This document shows, piece after piece, positions 1-7,594 of a stretch of DNA of 64,000 bases. Every line of letters begins with the position of its first letter. Within the stretch, counting starts at the first letter, position 1. The stretch spans positions 8,494,001-8,558,000 of the forward strand of contig NZ_JAPEOK010000001.1 in assembly GCF_026341515.1 (NCBI RefSeq), read 5' to 3'. A program made the position numbers and the translations under genes. The stretch comes from Streptomyces sp. NBC_00878. GTDB lineage: Bacteria > Actinomycetota > Actinomycetes > Streptomycetales > Streptomycetaceae. The notes beneath the pieces were generated by a model. The model made no database searches, had not been told where the DNA came from, and saw only the letters and a list, made by a program, of their open reading frames with translations.

Positions 1-1
1 C

Positions 2-568
2 GTACGCGACGAGCGCGTGGTCGGCCGTGCCCGGCAGATCCTCGGCTCCGACGTGTACGTCCACCAGTCGCGGATCAACGTCAAGCCCGGTTTCGGTGCG
101 AGCGGCTTCTACTGGCACTCGGACTTCGAGACCTGGCACGCCGAGGACGGCCTGCCGAACATGCGGACCGTGTCCGTCTCCATCGCGCTGACGGAGAACC
201 ACGACACCAACGGCGGCCTCATGATCATGCCGGGATCGCACCACACGTTCCTCGGCTGTTCAGGAGCCACACCGAAGGACAACTACAAGAAGTCCCTGCA
301 GATGCAGGACGCGGGCACGCCCTCCGACGAGGCGCTCACCAAGTTCGCGTCCAAGCACGGCATCAAGCTCTTCACGGGCAAGGCCGGTTCGGCGACCTGG
401 TTCGACTGCAACTGCATGCACGGCTCGGGCGACAACATCACGCCCTTCCCGAGGTCGAACGTCTTCATCGTGTTCAACAGCGTGGAGAACGCGGCGGTGG
501 AGCCGTTCGCGGCACCGGTACGCCGGCCCGAGTTCATCGGCGCGAGGGACTTCACTCCGGTGAAGTGA
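2..568 (+). CDS. ectD: Ectoine hydroxylase EctD/ThpD, C-terminal part (5' end outside window)
   Basis: Fe(II)/2-oxoglutarate dioxygenase that converts the compatible solute ectoine to 5-hydroxyectoine in the cytoplasm. The frame is open from base 2, so the gene starts upstream; about 188 residues are seen and the N-terminal ~100 of a ~295-residue enzyme are missing. The stretch SDVYVHQSRINVKPGF, the metal-binding FYWHSDFETWH (HxD), and WFDCNCMHGSGDN with the distal metal His are characteristic of EctD. ectABC would be expected just upstream. The stop codon lies inside a 22-bp tandem repeat. The family call is firm. Confidence 0.95.
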   Translation, partial: VRDERVVGRARQILGSDVYVHQSRINVKPGFGASGFYWHSDFETWHAEDGLPNMRTVSVSIALTENHDTNGGLMIMPGSHHTFLGCSGATPKDNYKKSLQMQDAGTPSDEALTKFASKHGIKLFTGKAGSATWFDCNCMHGSGDNITPFPRSNVFIVFNSVENAAVEPFAAPVRRPEFIGARDFTPVK

Positions 569-629
569 CCCGCGCCCACGGGTGAAGTGACCCGCGCCCA
601 CGGGTGAAGTGACCCGCGCCCACGAGTGA
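564..629. repeat. Three tandem copies of a 22-bp unit at the ectD stop
   Basis: Three head-to-tail copies (564-585, 586-607, 608-629); the first two are identical and the third has one substitution. Each copy carries an in-frame-looking GTGA and TGA. The first copy contains the ectD stop codon, so slippage here would leave the protein unchanged. It lies directly before the palindrome at 632-683. Confidence 0.9.
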
Positions 630-631
630 TC

Positions 632-683
632 GGCCCGGTGTCCGGCTCGTATCCCGTACGGGATACGAGCCGGACACCGGGCC
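632..683. terminator. 52-bp perfect palindrome, probable bidirectional terminator
   Basis: Two 24-base arms pair without mismatch around GTAC, which is itself self-complementary. It lies between the convergent ectD and the old yellow enzyme gene, whose stop is 8 bases away. There is no T-tract, as is common for terminators in GC-rich actinobacteria. A protein-binding or cruciform role is possible but has no further support. Confidence 0.75.
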
Positions 684-690
684 AACTGCC

Positions 691-1752
691 TTACAGCGTC
701 GGGTAGTCCGTGTAGCCCTTCGCGTCCCCGCCGAAGAACGTGGACCCGTCGGGCTCGTTGAACGGGCCGCCGGCCCTGAGGCGGGCGGGCAGGTCCGGGT
801 TGGCCAGGAACAGCTGGCCGTACGCGACGAGATCGGCGACGCCGTCCTCGACGAGGGTCAGGGAATCCGGCCCCGTCGGCCCCTCGGTGGCCGGACTCAG
901 GACGAGGGCCCCGCTGAACCGCTTGCGCAGTGCGAGGGTCAGCTCGCGGATCTCGACCGCCTCGTTGACGTGCAGATACGCGAGACCCAGCGGCTCCAGC
1001 GCGGTCACCAGCGCGGTGTACACCGCCTCCGGCTCGGGCTCGTGGATGTCGTTGTACGGGTTGCCTGGCGAGATCCGGATCGCGGTGCGCGCGGCACCGA
1101 TCTCGGCGGCGACGGCCTTGGCGGTCTCGACGGCGAACCGGATGTGGTTCTCGACGGAGCCGCCCCACTCGTCGGTGCGGTGGTTGGAGCCGGGGGCGAG
1201 GAACTGGTGGATCAAGTAGCCGTTGGCGCCGTGCAGTTCGACACCGTCGAAGCCCGCCTCGACGGCTCCCCGCGCGGCGGTCACGAACTCGCCCACGGTG
1301 GCGCGGACCTCGTCACCCGTGAGCTCGCGCGGGGTGACGAAGTCGAGGGGGCCCTCGTGCGTGTAGACCTGCCCCTGGGCCGGTACGGGTGACGCGCCGA
1401 CGTTGACGAGTCCGTCGGGCAGCAGCGTGGGGTGGCCGATCCGGCCCGCGTGCATGAGCTGCGCGAAGATCCGGCCGCCGGCGGCGTGCACGGCGTCGGT
1501 CACCTTCCGCCAGGCGGCGATCTGCTCGGCGCTGTGCAGGCCCGGGGTGTCCGGGTAGCCCTGGCCGGTCGCGGACGGCTGGATGCCCTCGGTGATGATC
1601 AGCCCCGCGGAGGCGCGCTGGGCGTAGTACTCGGCGGTGAGGTCGGTGGGGAGTCCTCCCTCGCCCGCCCTGCTGCGGGTCATGGGCGCCATGGCGATGC
1701 GGTTCGCGAGGGGGGTGCCGGACAGATCGATCGGGTCGTGGGCGGTGGTCAC
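691..1752 (-). CDS. Old yellow enzyme-type alkene reductase (FMN-dependent NADPH:enone oxidoreductase)
   Basis: Cytosolic FMN flavoprotein of the NemA/XenA-like OYE family that reduces activated C=C bonds and sometimes nitro groups; the physiological substrate is unknown. The TIM-barrel signatures are clear: LANRIAMAPMTRSRA near the N-terminus, HGANGYLIHQFL with the substrate-binding His/Asn pair, and the following GGSVENHIRF. The GTG at 1752 is chosen because GGGAG sits 6 bases upstream and the protein then begins TTAHDPIDLSGTPLANR as in the family; an upstream in-frame ATG at 1788 would run into the operator. It is divergent from a MarR-type gene, which probably controls it. Confidence 0.9.
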   Translation of the reverse strand: MTTAHDPIDLSGTPLANRIAMAPMTRSRAGEGGLPTDLTAEYYAQRASAGLIITEGIQPSATGQGYPDTPGLHSAEQIAAWRKVTDAVHAAGGRIFAQLMHAGRIGHPTLLPDGLVNVGASPVPAQGQVYTHEGPLDFVTPRELTGDEVRATVGEFVTAARGAVEAGFDGVELHGANGYLIHQFLAPGSNHRTDEWGGSVENHIRFAVETAKAVAAEIGAARTAIRISPGNPYNDIHEPEPEAVYTALVTALEPLGLAYLHVNEAVEIRELTLALRKRFSGALVLSPATEGPTGPDSLTLVEDGVADLVAYGQLFLANPDLPARLRAGGPFNEPDGSTFFGGDAKGYTDYPTL

Positions 1753-1777
1753 AGAAGGCTCCCGGAAACGAAATATG

Positions 1778-1832
1778 TGGTCGGCCAATCATCTGAACAG
1801 GGGGCCACCGTGAACCATTCCTTGGCCGACCA
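1778..1832. promoter_or_regulatory. Candidate MarR operator pair between the OYE and marR genes
   Basis: The 11-mer TGGTCGGCCAA (1778-1788) recurs as its exact reverse complement TTGGCCGACCA (1822-1832). The second copy sits in the near-symmetric CTTGGCCGACCAAG (one mismatch). Both lie in the divergent intergenic region where a MarR dimer would be expected to bind. The arrangement is seen; the regulatory role is inferred. Confidence 0.6.
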
Positions 1833-1911
1833 AGATAATTTCGGTGCGAGCAGGCCGACGAGCCGATGGGACGTAGGCTGGACGCAACGTTCGCAGGAAC
1901 CGGGAGTCGAG

Positions 1912-2418
1912 ATGAGCGCCACCCAGGAGGTCGCGGCCGCGCAGGCCGACCCCGCCTGTACCGACAAGCTGCCCTCCGCCGCGCGCGGCGGCCCGGTCAG
2001 TCACGCCATCTCCCGCGTCGCCCGGCTGCACCGCACCACCGCGGGCAGACTGCTGCGCGGGTCGGGGCTCTACCCCGGCCAGGAGTTCGTGATGATGCAC
2101 CTGTGGGACCAGGGCCCGGTGCGTCAGTCGGACCTCATCAAAGCGGTCGAGCTCGATCCGTCCACGGTCACGAAGATGCTCCAGCGCCTTGAGCAGGCCG
2201 GGCACGTGACCCGCAGCACGGACCCGAAGGACCGGCGCGCGGTGCTCGTCGAGGCGACCGAGCAGAGCTGCGGACTGCTCGACGAGATCACACGCGCCTG
2301 GGCGGGCCTGGAGGAGCACACCCTCGCGGGCCTGAGCCCGGCCGAGCGCACCCAGCTCGTCGCTCTCCTCTCCCGGGTCGAGGCGAACCTCTGCACGGAG
2401 TCAGAGGGCACGACCTAG
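1912..2418 (+). CDS. MarR-family winged-helix transcriptional regulator
   Basis: 168-residue regulator with the MarR fold. Helices with GLYPGQEFVMMHLWDQG are followed by the recognition region (RQSDLIKAVELDPSTVTKMLQRLEQ) and a wing (RSTDPKDRRAVLVE). ATG at 1912 has GGGAG 6 bases upstream; longer in-frame extensions run through the operator region and are rejected. It is divergent from the old yellow enzyme gene, whose expression it probably represses until a phenolic or electrophilic ligand binds; the ligand is unknown. Its TAG stop overlaps the TAG of the convergent downstream gene at the palindromic CTAG 2415-2418. Confidence 0.9.
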   Translation: MSATQEVAAAQADPACTDKLPSAARGGPVSHAISRVARLHRTTAGRLLRGSGLYPGQEFVMMHLWDQGPVRQSDLIKAVELDPSTVTKMLQRLEQAGHVTRSTDPKDRRAVLVEATEQSCGLLDEITRAWAGLEEHTLAGLSPAERTQLVALLSRVEANLCTESEGTT

Positions 2419-3581
2419 AGCCAGGACAGGGCCGCCGCCCGCTCCAGTACGTTGCGTACGGCGTCCTCGTCGCCCGCCGTGCCCCTCGGCACCTCGTCGG
2501 GCGTGTACCGGCCGCCCACGAGCAGGCAGAAGTCCACGGCGTCCAGGACGAGTTCGCCCCGGACCGCCTCGTCCTCGGAGCCGAGCACCCACTCGGTGTC
2601 GCCCGCGCCGCCGGTCACCGCGAACAGCACCGGCGGTGCCGTCGGCCCCAGCGCCATGCCGAGTATGCGGACGGCGAGCCGGACCAGCTGCCACAGATGG
2701 GCGTCGGGGGGCGGCGGCACGGTGATACCGAGCGCGCGGCCGATGTCGTCCGTGTGGATCCACGCCTCGAAACCGCGCACCACGAAGTGGTCGGCGACCG
2801 GCAGCCGTACGCCCATCAACGTCGTGGCGTGCGCGGCCCGTTCGGGGTCCCGGGCCTCGGGCGTGGCCAGCAGCGCGGCGGCCCGCGCGGACCAGGCGGC
2901 CACCGTCTCCTCGGGGTCGCGCGTCCGCTCGTACGCGATGACGTCGGCGGTCCGCGTGTTCCACGCCTCCTCCCACGGTGTGTCCTCGGCGATCCGTGAG
3001 GGCGGCGTGTGCGTGGCAAGGCCCAGGCGCACGGCCAGTTGCTCGTCGGCGGCGATCAGATGGCCGACGGTGTCGCGGACGTCCCAGTCGTGCACGACGG
3101 GCGTGCCCCACGGCCCGTGCCCGTCCGCCACCTCCCGCAGCAGCGCACGCAGTCCGGCGACGGCGGCGGCGTACGGGACCGCGTGCGCGGCGACGCGCGG
3201 CACGGCGGGCCGGGCCCGCAGCGCGAGGGCGAGCACACTGTCCGCCCCGGCGGCGAGCACACCGTCCGCCCCCGTGGAACCGCCGCCGACGGACGTCCCC
3301 GCGGAACCGTCGCCCATGGCCCCGGCGGCAGCCGAACCGTTCTGCGAGACCGCCGTGGAACCGCCGCGCGCGGCCGGTGATGCCGCGCCCGAGGCTTTGG
3401 CCGAGGCCGCTCCCGGCGGCACGTCAAGCAGACGTACGGTCTCGCGGAGCTGTTCCGCCTCCGCCGCGCAGCTCTCGCAGCCGGCCAGATGGGCCGACAC
3501 CGTCTTCTCGTCCGCGGGCTGCAGCGCGCCGAAGGCCCAGGCGGCCAGCAGCTCGGGCACACCGTCGTGGTCGTCGGTCAC
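2415..3581 (-). CDS. Anti-sigma-type zinc finger fused to a mycothiol-dependent maleylpyruvate isomerase-like domain
   Basis: 388 residues starting at GTG 3581. Residues ~1-55 carry a zf-HC2 motif (HLAGCESCAAEAEQL), the hallmark of ZAS anti-sigma factors. A Ser/Ala/Gly-rich linker (~55-125) precedes a DinB-like MDMPI N domain (HDWDVRDTVGHLIAADEQLA, FEAWIHTDDIGRALG) and an MDMPI C domain. No membrane segment is visible. The gene lies 25 bp downstream of an ECF sigma gene and is very likely its cognate anti-sigma factor; the isomerase-like half could sense thiol or redox state, which is inference. The fold assignments are strong, the enzymatic activity is not. Confidence 0.85.
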   Translation of the reverse strand: MTDDHDGVPELLAAWAFGALQPADEKTVSAHLAGCESCAAEAEQLRETVRLLDVPPGAASAKASGAASPAARGGSTAVSQNGSAAAGAMGDGSAGTSVGGGSTGADGVLAAGADSVLALALRARPAVPRVAAHAVPYAAAVAGLRALLREVADGHGPWGTPVVHDWDVRDTVGHLIAADEQLAVRLGLATHTPPSRIAEDTPWEEAWNTRTADVIAYERTRDPEETVAAWSARAAALLATPEARDPERAAHATTLMGVRLPVADHFVVRGFEAWIHTDDIGRALGITVPPPPDAHLWQLVRLAVRILGMALGPTAPPVLFAVTGGAGDTEWVLGSEDEAVRGELVLDAVDFCLLVGGRYTPDEVPRGTAGDEDAVRNVLERAAALSWL

Positions 3582-3606
3582 CGGATGCCCCCTTCCCCTG
3601 TCGCCA

Positions 3607-4278
3607 TCATGCGCCCCTTTCCCACGCCGGATCCGGTGGCTCGGCCAAAGTCTCGGCCAACTTGCGCAGAGCGGACCGCAGGCGGGTCTTGGCGGTGCCC
3701 TCCGGGATGCCGAGTTCGACGGCTGCCTGGCGGTAGGTGCGGCCCGCGAAGTAGGCGAGGTGGACCACCTCCCGCTGCTGCTGCGGGAGATCGGCCAGCG
3801 CCGAGTGCAGCAGCAGTGAGCGCTCGCGGTCGACGACCGCCTCGTCGGGACCGGGCCCCGAGTCGGGGATGGCGTGCAGCGCGGAGTCGTCCGCCCCGGA
3901 AGCCTTGCGGTGCCGGGCCTCGCTGCGCACCCAGTCCACGGCCCGCCGGTGCGCGAGCACCGACAGCCAGGTGCGCAGCGAACCCCGGCGCGCGTCGAAC
4001 GCGTACGGCCTGCTCCACAGCTGGGCGAAGACCTCCTGCGCCACGTCCTCGGCCGCCGCGGGGCTGTTCGTCACCCGCACGGCGATCCGCCGCACGAGCC
4101 CGCCGTACGCCTCGTACGCCTCGGACAGCGCGGACTCGTCGCCGTACACCAGCCGCCGACGCAGCTCCGCGTCCGCGGGCGGCCGCTCGGACTTGTGGAG
4201 AGTTGGCTCCACCGGCACCACCACCTCTGATGCCCTTCCTAGCGTCCCCGCGGACCCCGCGCCAGTGGGTCTCGCCAT
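3607..4278 (-). CDS. ECF-family RNA polymerase sigma factor
   Basis: 223-residue sigma-70 family factor. Region 2 runs through AAEDVAQEVFAQLW and TWLSVLAHRRAVDWVR (~residues 60-120). Region 4 is LADLPQQQREVVHLAYFAGRTYRQAAVELGIPEGTAKTRLRSAL recognised in parts near the C-terminus (~165-210). The ATG at 4278 overlaps the TGA of the upstream PLP-enzyme gene (TGATG), suggesting coupled translation; a GTG cluster near 4228 is an alternative start giving ~206 residues. The partner anti-sigma gene follows. Target promoters are not evident. Confidence 0.92.
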   Translation of the reverse strand: MARPTGAGSAGTLGRASEVVVPVEPTLHKSERPPADAELRRRLVYGDESALSEAYEAYGGLVRRIAVRVTNSPAAAEDVAQEVFAQLWSRPYAFDARRGSLRTWLSVLAHRRAVDWVRSEARHRKASGADDSALHAIPDSGPGPDEAVVDRERSLLLHSALADLPQQQREVVHLAYFAGRTYRQAAVELGIPEGTAKTRLRSALRKLAETLAEPPDPAWERGA

Positions 4279-5327
4279 CAGCCCGACAGGACGTCCAGCA
4301 GCCGATCGACATCCGCGGCCGTGTTGTACAGGTGGAACGCGGCCCTCAAGTTGCCCGCGCGGTCGGAGACCTCGATCCCCGCCCGGCTCAACTCCGGCTG
4401 CCTCTTGCCGAGTCCGGGCACGGAGACGATCGCCGAGCCCGGCGCCGGAACCGGCTCCTGCCCCAGGCCGGCCAGGCCGGCGCGGAAACGGTCGGCGAGG
4501 GCGAGGTCGTGGGCGTGTACGGCGTCCACGCCCAACTCCTCGATCAGCTCCAGCGAGTGACGGGCGCCCGCGTACGAGAAGAGGCTCGGGCTCTCGTCGA
4601 ACCGCCGTGCGGAGTGGGCGAGTTCCTCGACCGGCCCGTAGCAACTGTCCCAGGGGTGCTCTCCCGCGACCCAGCCCGCGAAGATCGGGTTCAGTCCTCC
4701 CAGGTCCTCCGGAACGACCAGGAAAGCCACGCCCCGCGGGCAGACGAGCCACTTGAAGGCGACGGAGGACACATAGTCGTACGCGTCCGCCTCGACCGGC
4801 AGCCATCCGGCGGCCTGGGACGCGTCGATGTACGTACGGGCCCCGTGCTCACGCGCGGCCTCGCGCAGCGCCGGCAGATCGGCGATCCGGCCGTCCGCGG
4901 ACTGCGCGGCGCTGACCGCGACGAGCGCGGTGCCGGGGCGCACCGACTCCGCGATCCGCTCCAGCGGCACGGTGCGCACCTTGAGGTCGCTGCGTACGTG
5001 GAAGGGGTTCACCACGGAGGTGAAGTCGGCCTCGGCGGTGAGGACTTCGGCGCCCTCCGGCAGCGAGGCGGCGATCAGTCCGCTGTAGACGGCGACGGAG
5101 GCCCCGGCCGCGACACGGCGGTCCGGGACTCCGACGAGGCGGGCGAAGGCGGATCGGGCCGCCTCCACGTCGGCGAACATGTCCTGCGGCTGCCCGGCCG
5201 CCACGGACTCGACGCCGACCCGCATGGCGTCGACCGCGCGGGCCGGGAGCAGCCCGGTGCTCGCGGTGTTGAGATAGGTGCTCCTCGGGGCGAACTCGGT
5301 ACGGACGAGGCTCTCGAAGGTCTCCAT
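4278..5327 (-). CDS. Aminotransferase class V family PLP enzyme
   Basis: Fold-type I PLP enzyme of the cysteine desulfurase/kynureninase-like class V family, 349 residues. The N-terminus METFESLVRTEF...TYLNTASTGLLPARAVDAM, the internal AARTYIDASQAAGWLPV-like Asp region and the Schiff-base Lys in SSVAFKWLVCPRGVAFL are visible. There is no active-site Cys loop typical of NifS/IscS, so a desulfurase role is unlikely. An ATG 36 bases upstream (5363) is possible, but 5327 matches the family N-terminus. It is the first gene of the series with the ECF sigma and anti-sigma. Substrate unknown. Confidence 0.85.
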   Translation of the reverse strand: METFESLVRTEFAPRSTYLNTASTGLLPARAVDAMRVGVESVAAGQPQDMFADVEAARSAFARLVGVPDRRVAAGASVAVYSGLIAASLPEGAEVLTAEADFTSVVNPFHVRSDLKVRTVPLERIAESVRPGTALVAVSAAQSADGRIADLPALREAAREHGARTYIDASQAAGWLPVEADAYDYVSSVAFKWLVCPRGVAFLVVPEDLGGLNPIFAGWVAGEHPWDSCYGPVEELAHSARRFDESPSLFSYAGARHSLELIEELGVDAVHAHDLALADRFRAGLAGLGQEPVPAPGSAIVSVPGLGKRQPELSRAGIEVSDRAGNLRAAFHLYNTAADVDRLLDVLSG

Positions 5328-5433
5328 GGGACCACTCTGCGGCCCCCGGAACCCCTCGTCCATTGCCGACTTCTACGTGGTTTTGCCAAGGAACGCTTAT
5401 AGATCGGCCCCGACCTGCGCTTTTCCGTCCCCG

Positions 5434-6147
5434 TCAGTGCTGCGGCACCGCGCATCCGTCGGGGCCGCACGCCTCCGCGTCGTCCTGCTGGATCAGCTTG
5501 AGCGGCGCGTGGCTGCTCCATGCCTGAGCCAGGGCCTGCGCGAAGACCTCGGCGGACTGGGCGCCCGAGACGCCGTACTTGCGGTCCAGGACGAAGAACG
5601 GCACGCCGTTCGCGCCCAGCTCGGCCGCCTCGCGCTCGTCGGCGCGGACCTCTTCGGCGTACGCGGCCGGGTCGGCGAGCACCTTGCGGCTCTCGTCGGC
5701 GTCGAGTCCGGCGGCGACGGCCAGCTCCACGAGCCGCTCGTCGTCGTCGAAGACGGTCCGCTCCTCGGCGAAGTTCGCCTTGTAGAACAGCCCGATCAGC
5801 TCGTCCTGCCGGCCCCGCTCCTTCGCGAGGTGCAGCAGCCGGTGCATGTCGAAGGTGTTGCCGTGGTCGCGGCCCTCGGTGCGGTACGCCAGGCCCTCGG
5901 CGGCGGCCTGCGTGCCGAGGTTCTCCTCACCGGCCTTCGCCTGCGCCTCGCTCATGCCGTACTTCTTGGTCAGCATCTTGAGGACCGGCTGGATGTCGCC
6001 CTTGGCGCGGCCCGGGTCGAGCTCGAAGGAGCGGTGCACCACCTCGATGTCGGCACGGTGCGGGAAGGCGTCCAGCGCCTTCTCGAAGCGGGCCTTGCCC
6101 ACATAGCACCAGGGGCAGGCGATGTCGCTCCAGATCTCGACGCGCAT
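5434..6147 (-). CDS. DsbA-family oxidoreductase, FrnE-like
   Basis: 237 residues. The thioredoxin-fold motif SDIACPWCYVGKARFEKAL has a CPWC active site close to the N-terminus. The middle carries the helical insertion typical of FrnE/2-hydroxychromene-2-carboxylate isomerase-like proteins, and GVPFFVLDRKYGVSGAQ provides the cis-Pro loop. There is no signal peptide, so the protein is cytosolic and probably acts as a disulfide oxidoreductase or isomerase in polyketide or stress metabolism. A second Cys pair (EACGPDGCAVPQH) sits at the extreme C-terminus and could be an extra redox pair. Substrate unknown. Confidence 0.88.
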   Translation of the reverse strand: MRVEIWSDIACPWCYVGKARFEKALDAFPHRADIEVVHRSFELDPGRAKGDIQPVLKMLTKKYGMSEAQAKAGEENLGTQAAAEGLAYRTEGRDHGNTFDMHRLLHLAKERGRQDELIGLFYKANFAEERTVFDDDERLVELAVAAGLDADESRKVLADPAAYAEEVRADEREAAELGANGVPFFVLDRKYGVSGAQSAEVFAQALAQAWSSHAPLKLIQQDDAEACGPDGCAVPQH

Positions 6148-6235
6148 GTCTTCGGCTCTTTCGACTCGGAGGAACGAGGAACACGGAGGCCCCCTCCGCT
6201 CCGAACGTGAACGTATTCATCGCCTGGGTTCATTC

Positions 6236-6300
6236 CGCGGGTGGGTGGGGGGCTGGTCGCGCAGTTCCCCGCGCCCCTTGAAGGCAGGGGCTGCGCCCCT
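6236..6300. repeat. Dispersed intergenic repeat, partial copy
   Basis: This GC-rich stretch contains GGCTGGTCGCGCAGTTCCCC followed by CGCGCCCCTT and a GGGGCTGCGCCCC-like hairpin. The core GGCTGGTCGCGC is shared with the elements at 40513, 44589 and 47957. It lies in the 184-bp gap between the FrnE-like gene and the next PLP enzyme and probably provides terminator function. Confidence 0.6.
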
Positions 6301-6331
6301 AGGTCGTGTCCGCACCCACCCGTAGACGCGA

Positions 6332-7378
6332 TCAGTCCTCGGCCAACGCCGCGCGCAGCGCTGACAGACAGGCCTGGACGGAGTCCAGCGTTGCCGCGGG
6401 ACCGTAGTGGTTGACCCGGATCATCTCCTTGGCCAGGGCACCGCCCCCCGCGGCCAGCGGCAACGACGGGTCCGCGGCCAACGCCCTGGCCACCACCCAG
6501 GACGCGTCGACCCCGACTGGCGTACGCAACGTGGTGGTCACCGGCGCCGCGTCCCGGGCCTCGTACACGTACGGCTCGATCCCCGCCCCCAACGCGAGCG
6601 CCCCCGCCCGGGTGGCAGCCGAGGCCGCCGCATGGCGGGCCATCACCGCGTCGAGCCCCTCGGCCTCGATGCGCTGGACACACGCCTCCAGCGCGAGCAT
6701 CTCCAGCTGGGCCGGAGCGTGCGGCAGAGTCCGGCGCCCGGCGTCGGTCCAGCGCTCCTTCCAGTCCAGGAGGGAGAGGTAGGAGCGCCGGGGAGCATAC
6801 GGGTTGGCGGACATACGGGTCCAGGCACGCTCGCTCACCGAGACCGCGGAGACACCGGCGGGCCCGCCCATCGCCTTCTGGGCGCCGATCACACACAGGT
6901 CCACGCCCCACGCGTCCGGCCGCACCGGCTCCGCACCGATCGACGCTACCGCGTCCAGGTAGAACAGGGCCCCGTGCGCCCGTACGACCTCGCCGATCTC
7001 CGCGACCGGGTTCGTGTTGCCGGTGGCGGCCTCCGCGTGGACCAGGGAGACGAAGTCGATCTCCGGGTGCTCGGTGAGGGCCTCGCGGATATGCGCGGCC
7101 GTGACCGCCGTGTGGAAGGGGACGGCCAGATCGTGCACCGTCGCACCGCAGTCCCGCAGCCAGTCGCCGAACGTCTGCCCGTACGGACCGGTGATCACGT
7201 TGAGAGCCGTCGTGCCGGGGCCGGCGGCGCCGCGAATGGCACCCTCCAGCGGCAGCAGAGCCTCGCCCTGCATGATCACGACGTCCTGCTCGGTGGAGAG
7301 CAGCCGCGCCACGCGGTCCTCGATCGACGCGAAGTGCGCGGCGCTCAGCGGCGCCAGGTCCAGGAAGGGGTGGGTCAC
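6332..7378 (-). CDS. Alanine-glyoxylate aminotransferase-like PLP enzyme
   Basis: 348-residue fold-type I aminotransferase resembling the serine-pyruvate/alanine-glyoxylate group (class V). Visible features are MQGEALLPLEGAI, the phosphate-binding ITGPYGQTFGDW, HAEAATGNTNPV, FYLDAVASIGAEPV (PLP-contacting Asp) and GAQKAMGGPAGVSAVSVS with the Schiff-base Lys. The start is GTG 7378. It is divergent from the amino-acid ABC transporter at 7595, whose substrate could feed it, but the pairing is only positional. Substrate specificity is not readable from sequence. Confidence 0.85.
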   Translation of the reverse strand: MTHPFLDLAPLSAAHFASIEDRVARLLSTEQDVVIMQGEALLPLEGAIRGAAGPGTTALNVITGPYGQTFGDWLRDCGATVHDLAVPFHTAVTAAHIREALTEHPEIDFVSLVHAEAATGNTNPVAEIGEVVRAHGALFYLDAVASIGAEPVRPDAWGVDLCVIGAQKAMGGPAGVSAVSVSERAWTRMSANPYAPRRSYLSLLDWKERWTDAGRRTLPHAPAQLEMLALEACVQRIEAEGLDAVMARHAAASAATRAGALALGAGIEPYVYEARDAAPVTTTLRTPVGVDASWVVARALAADPSLPLAAGGGALAKEMIRVNHYGPAATLDSVQACLSALRAALAED

Positions 7379-7527
7379 AGCAGTGCTCTCTTCGTTTACG
7401 GATAGCGCTGTTCACGGATGGCGCTCACGGGGTAGGCGCACACGAGCGTAACGGGCGGGTTCCCCGCCCACCCCACTGATGACTTCTGATGACTTCTGAG
7501 GCTGGACAGCTCATCAGCCATGGGAAT

Positions 7528-7558
7528 GGTTTGAGGACCTCAAACCTTTCCTTATAAT
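7528..7558 (+). promoter_or_regulatory. Strong consensus promoter overlapped by a perfect dyad, upstream of the ABC transporter operon
   Basis: A perfect -10 TATAAT lies at 7553-7558 with TTGAGG at 7531-7536 as -35 (16-bp spacer). The -35 lies inside the 19-bp perfect palindrome GGTTTGAGGACCTCAAACC (7528-7546; 9-bp arms, one central base). This geometry fits a repressor that occludes the -35. The operon starts at GTG 7595 behind AGGAGGT. The regulator is not identifiable in this window. Confidence 0.75.
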
Positions 7559-7594
7559 CAGAAGTCACAGTTCTCCCACAGGAGGTCAACCCCC

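Noticed and set aside
3489..5402. Plus-strand open frame of over 600 codons
   Set aside because: Antisense to the anti-sigma, sigma and PLP-enzyme genes; Arg/Pro-rich translation without family motifs.
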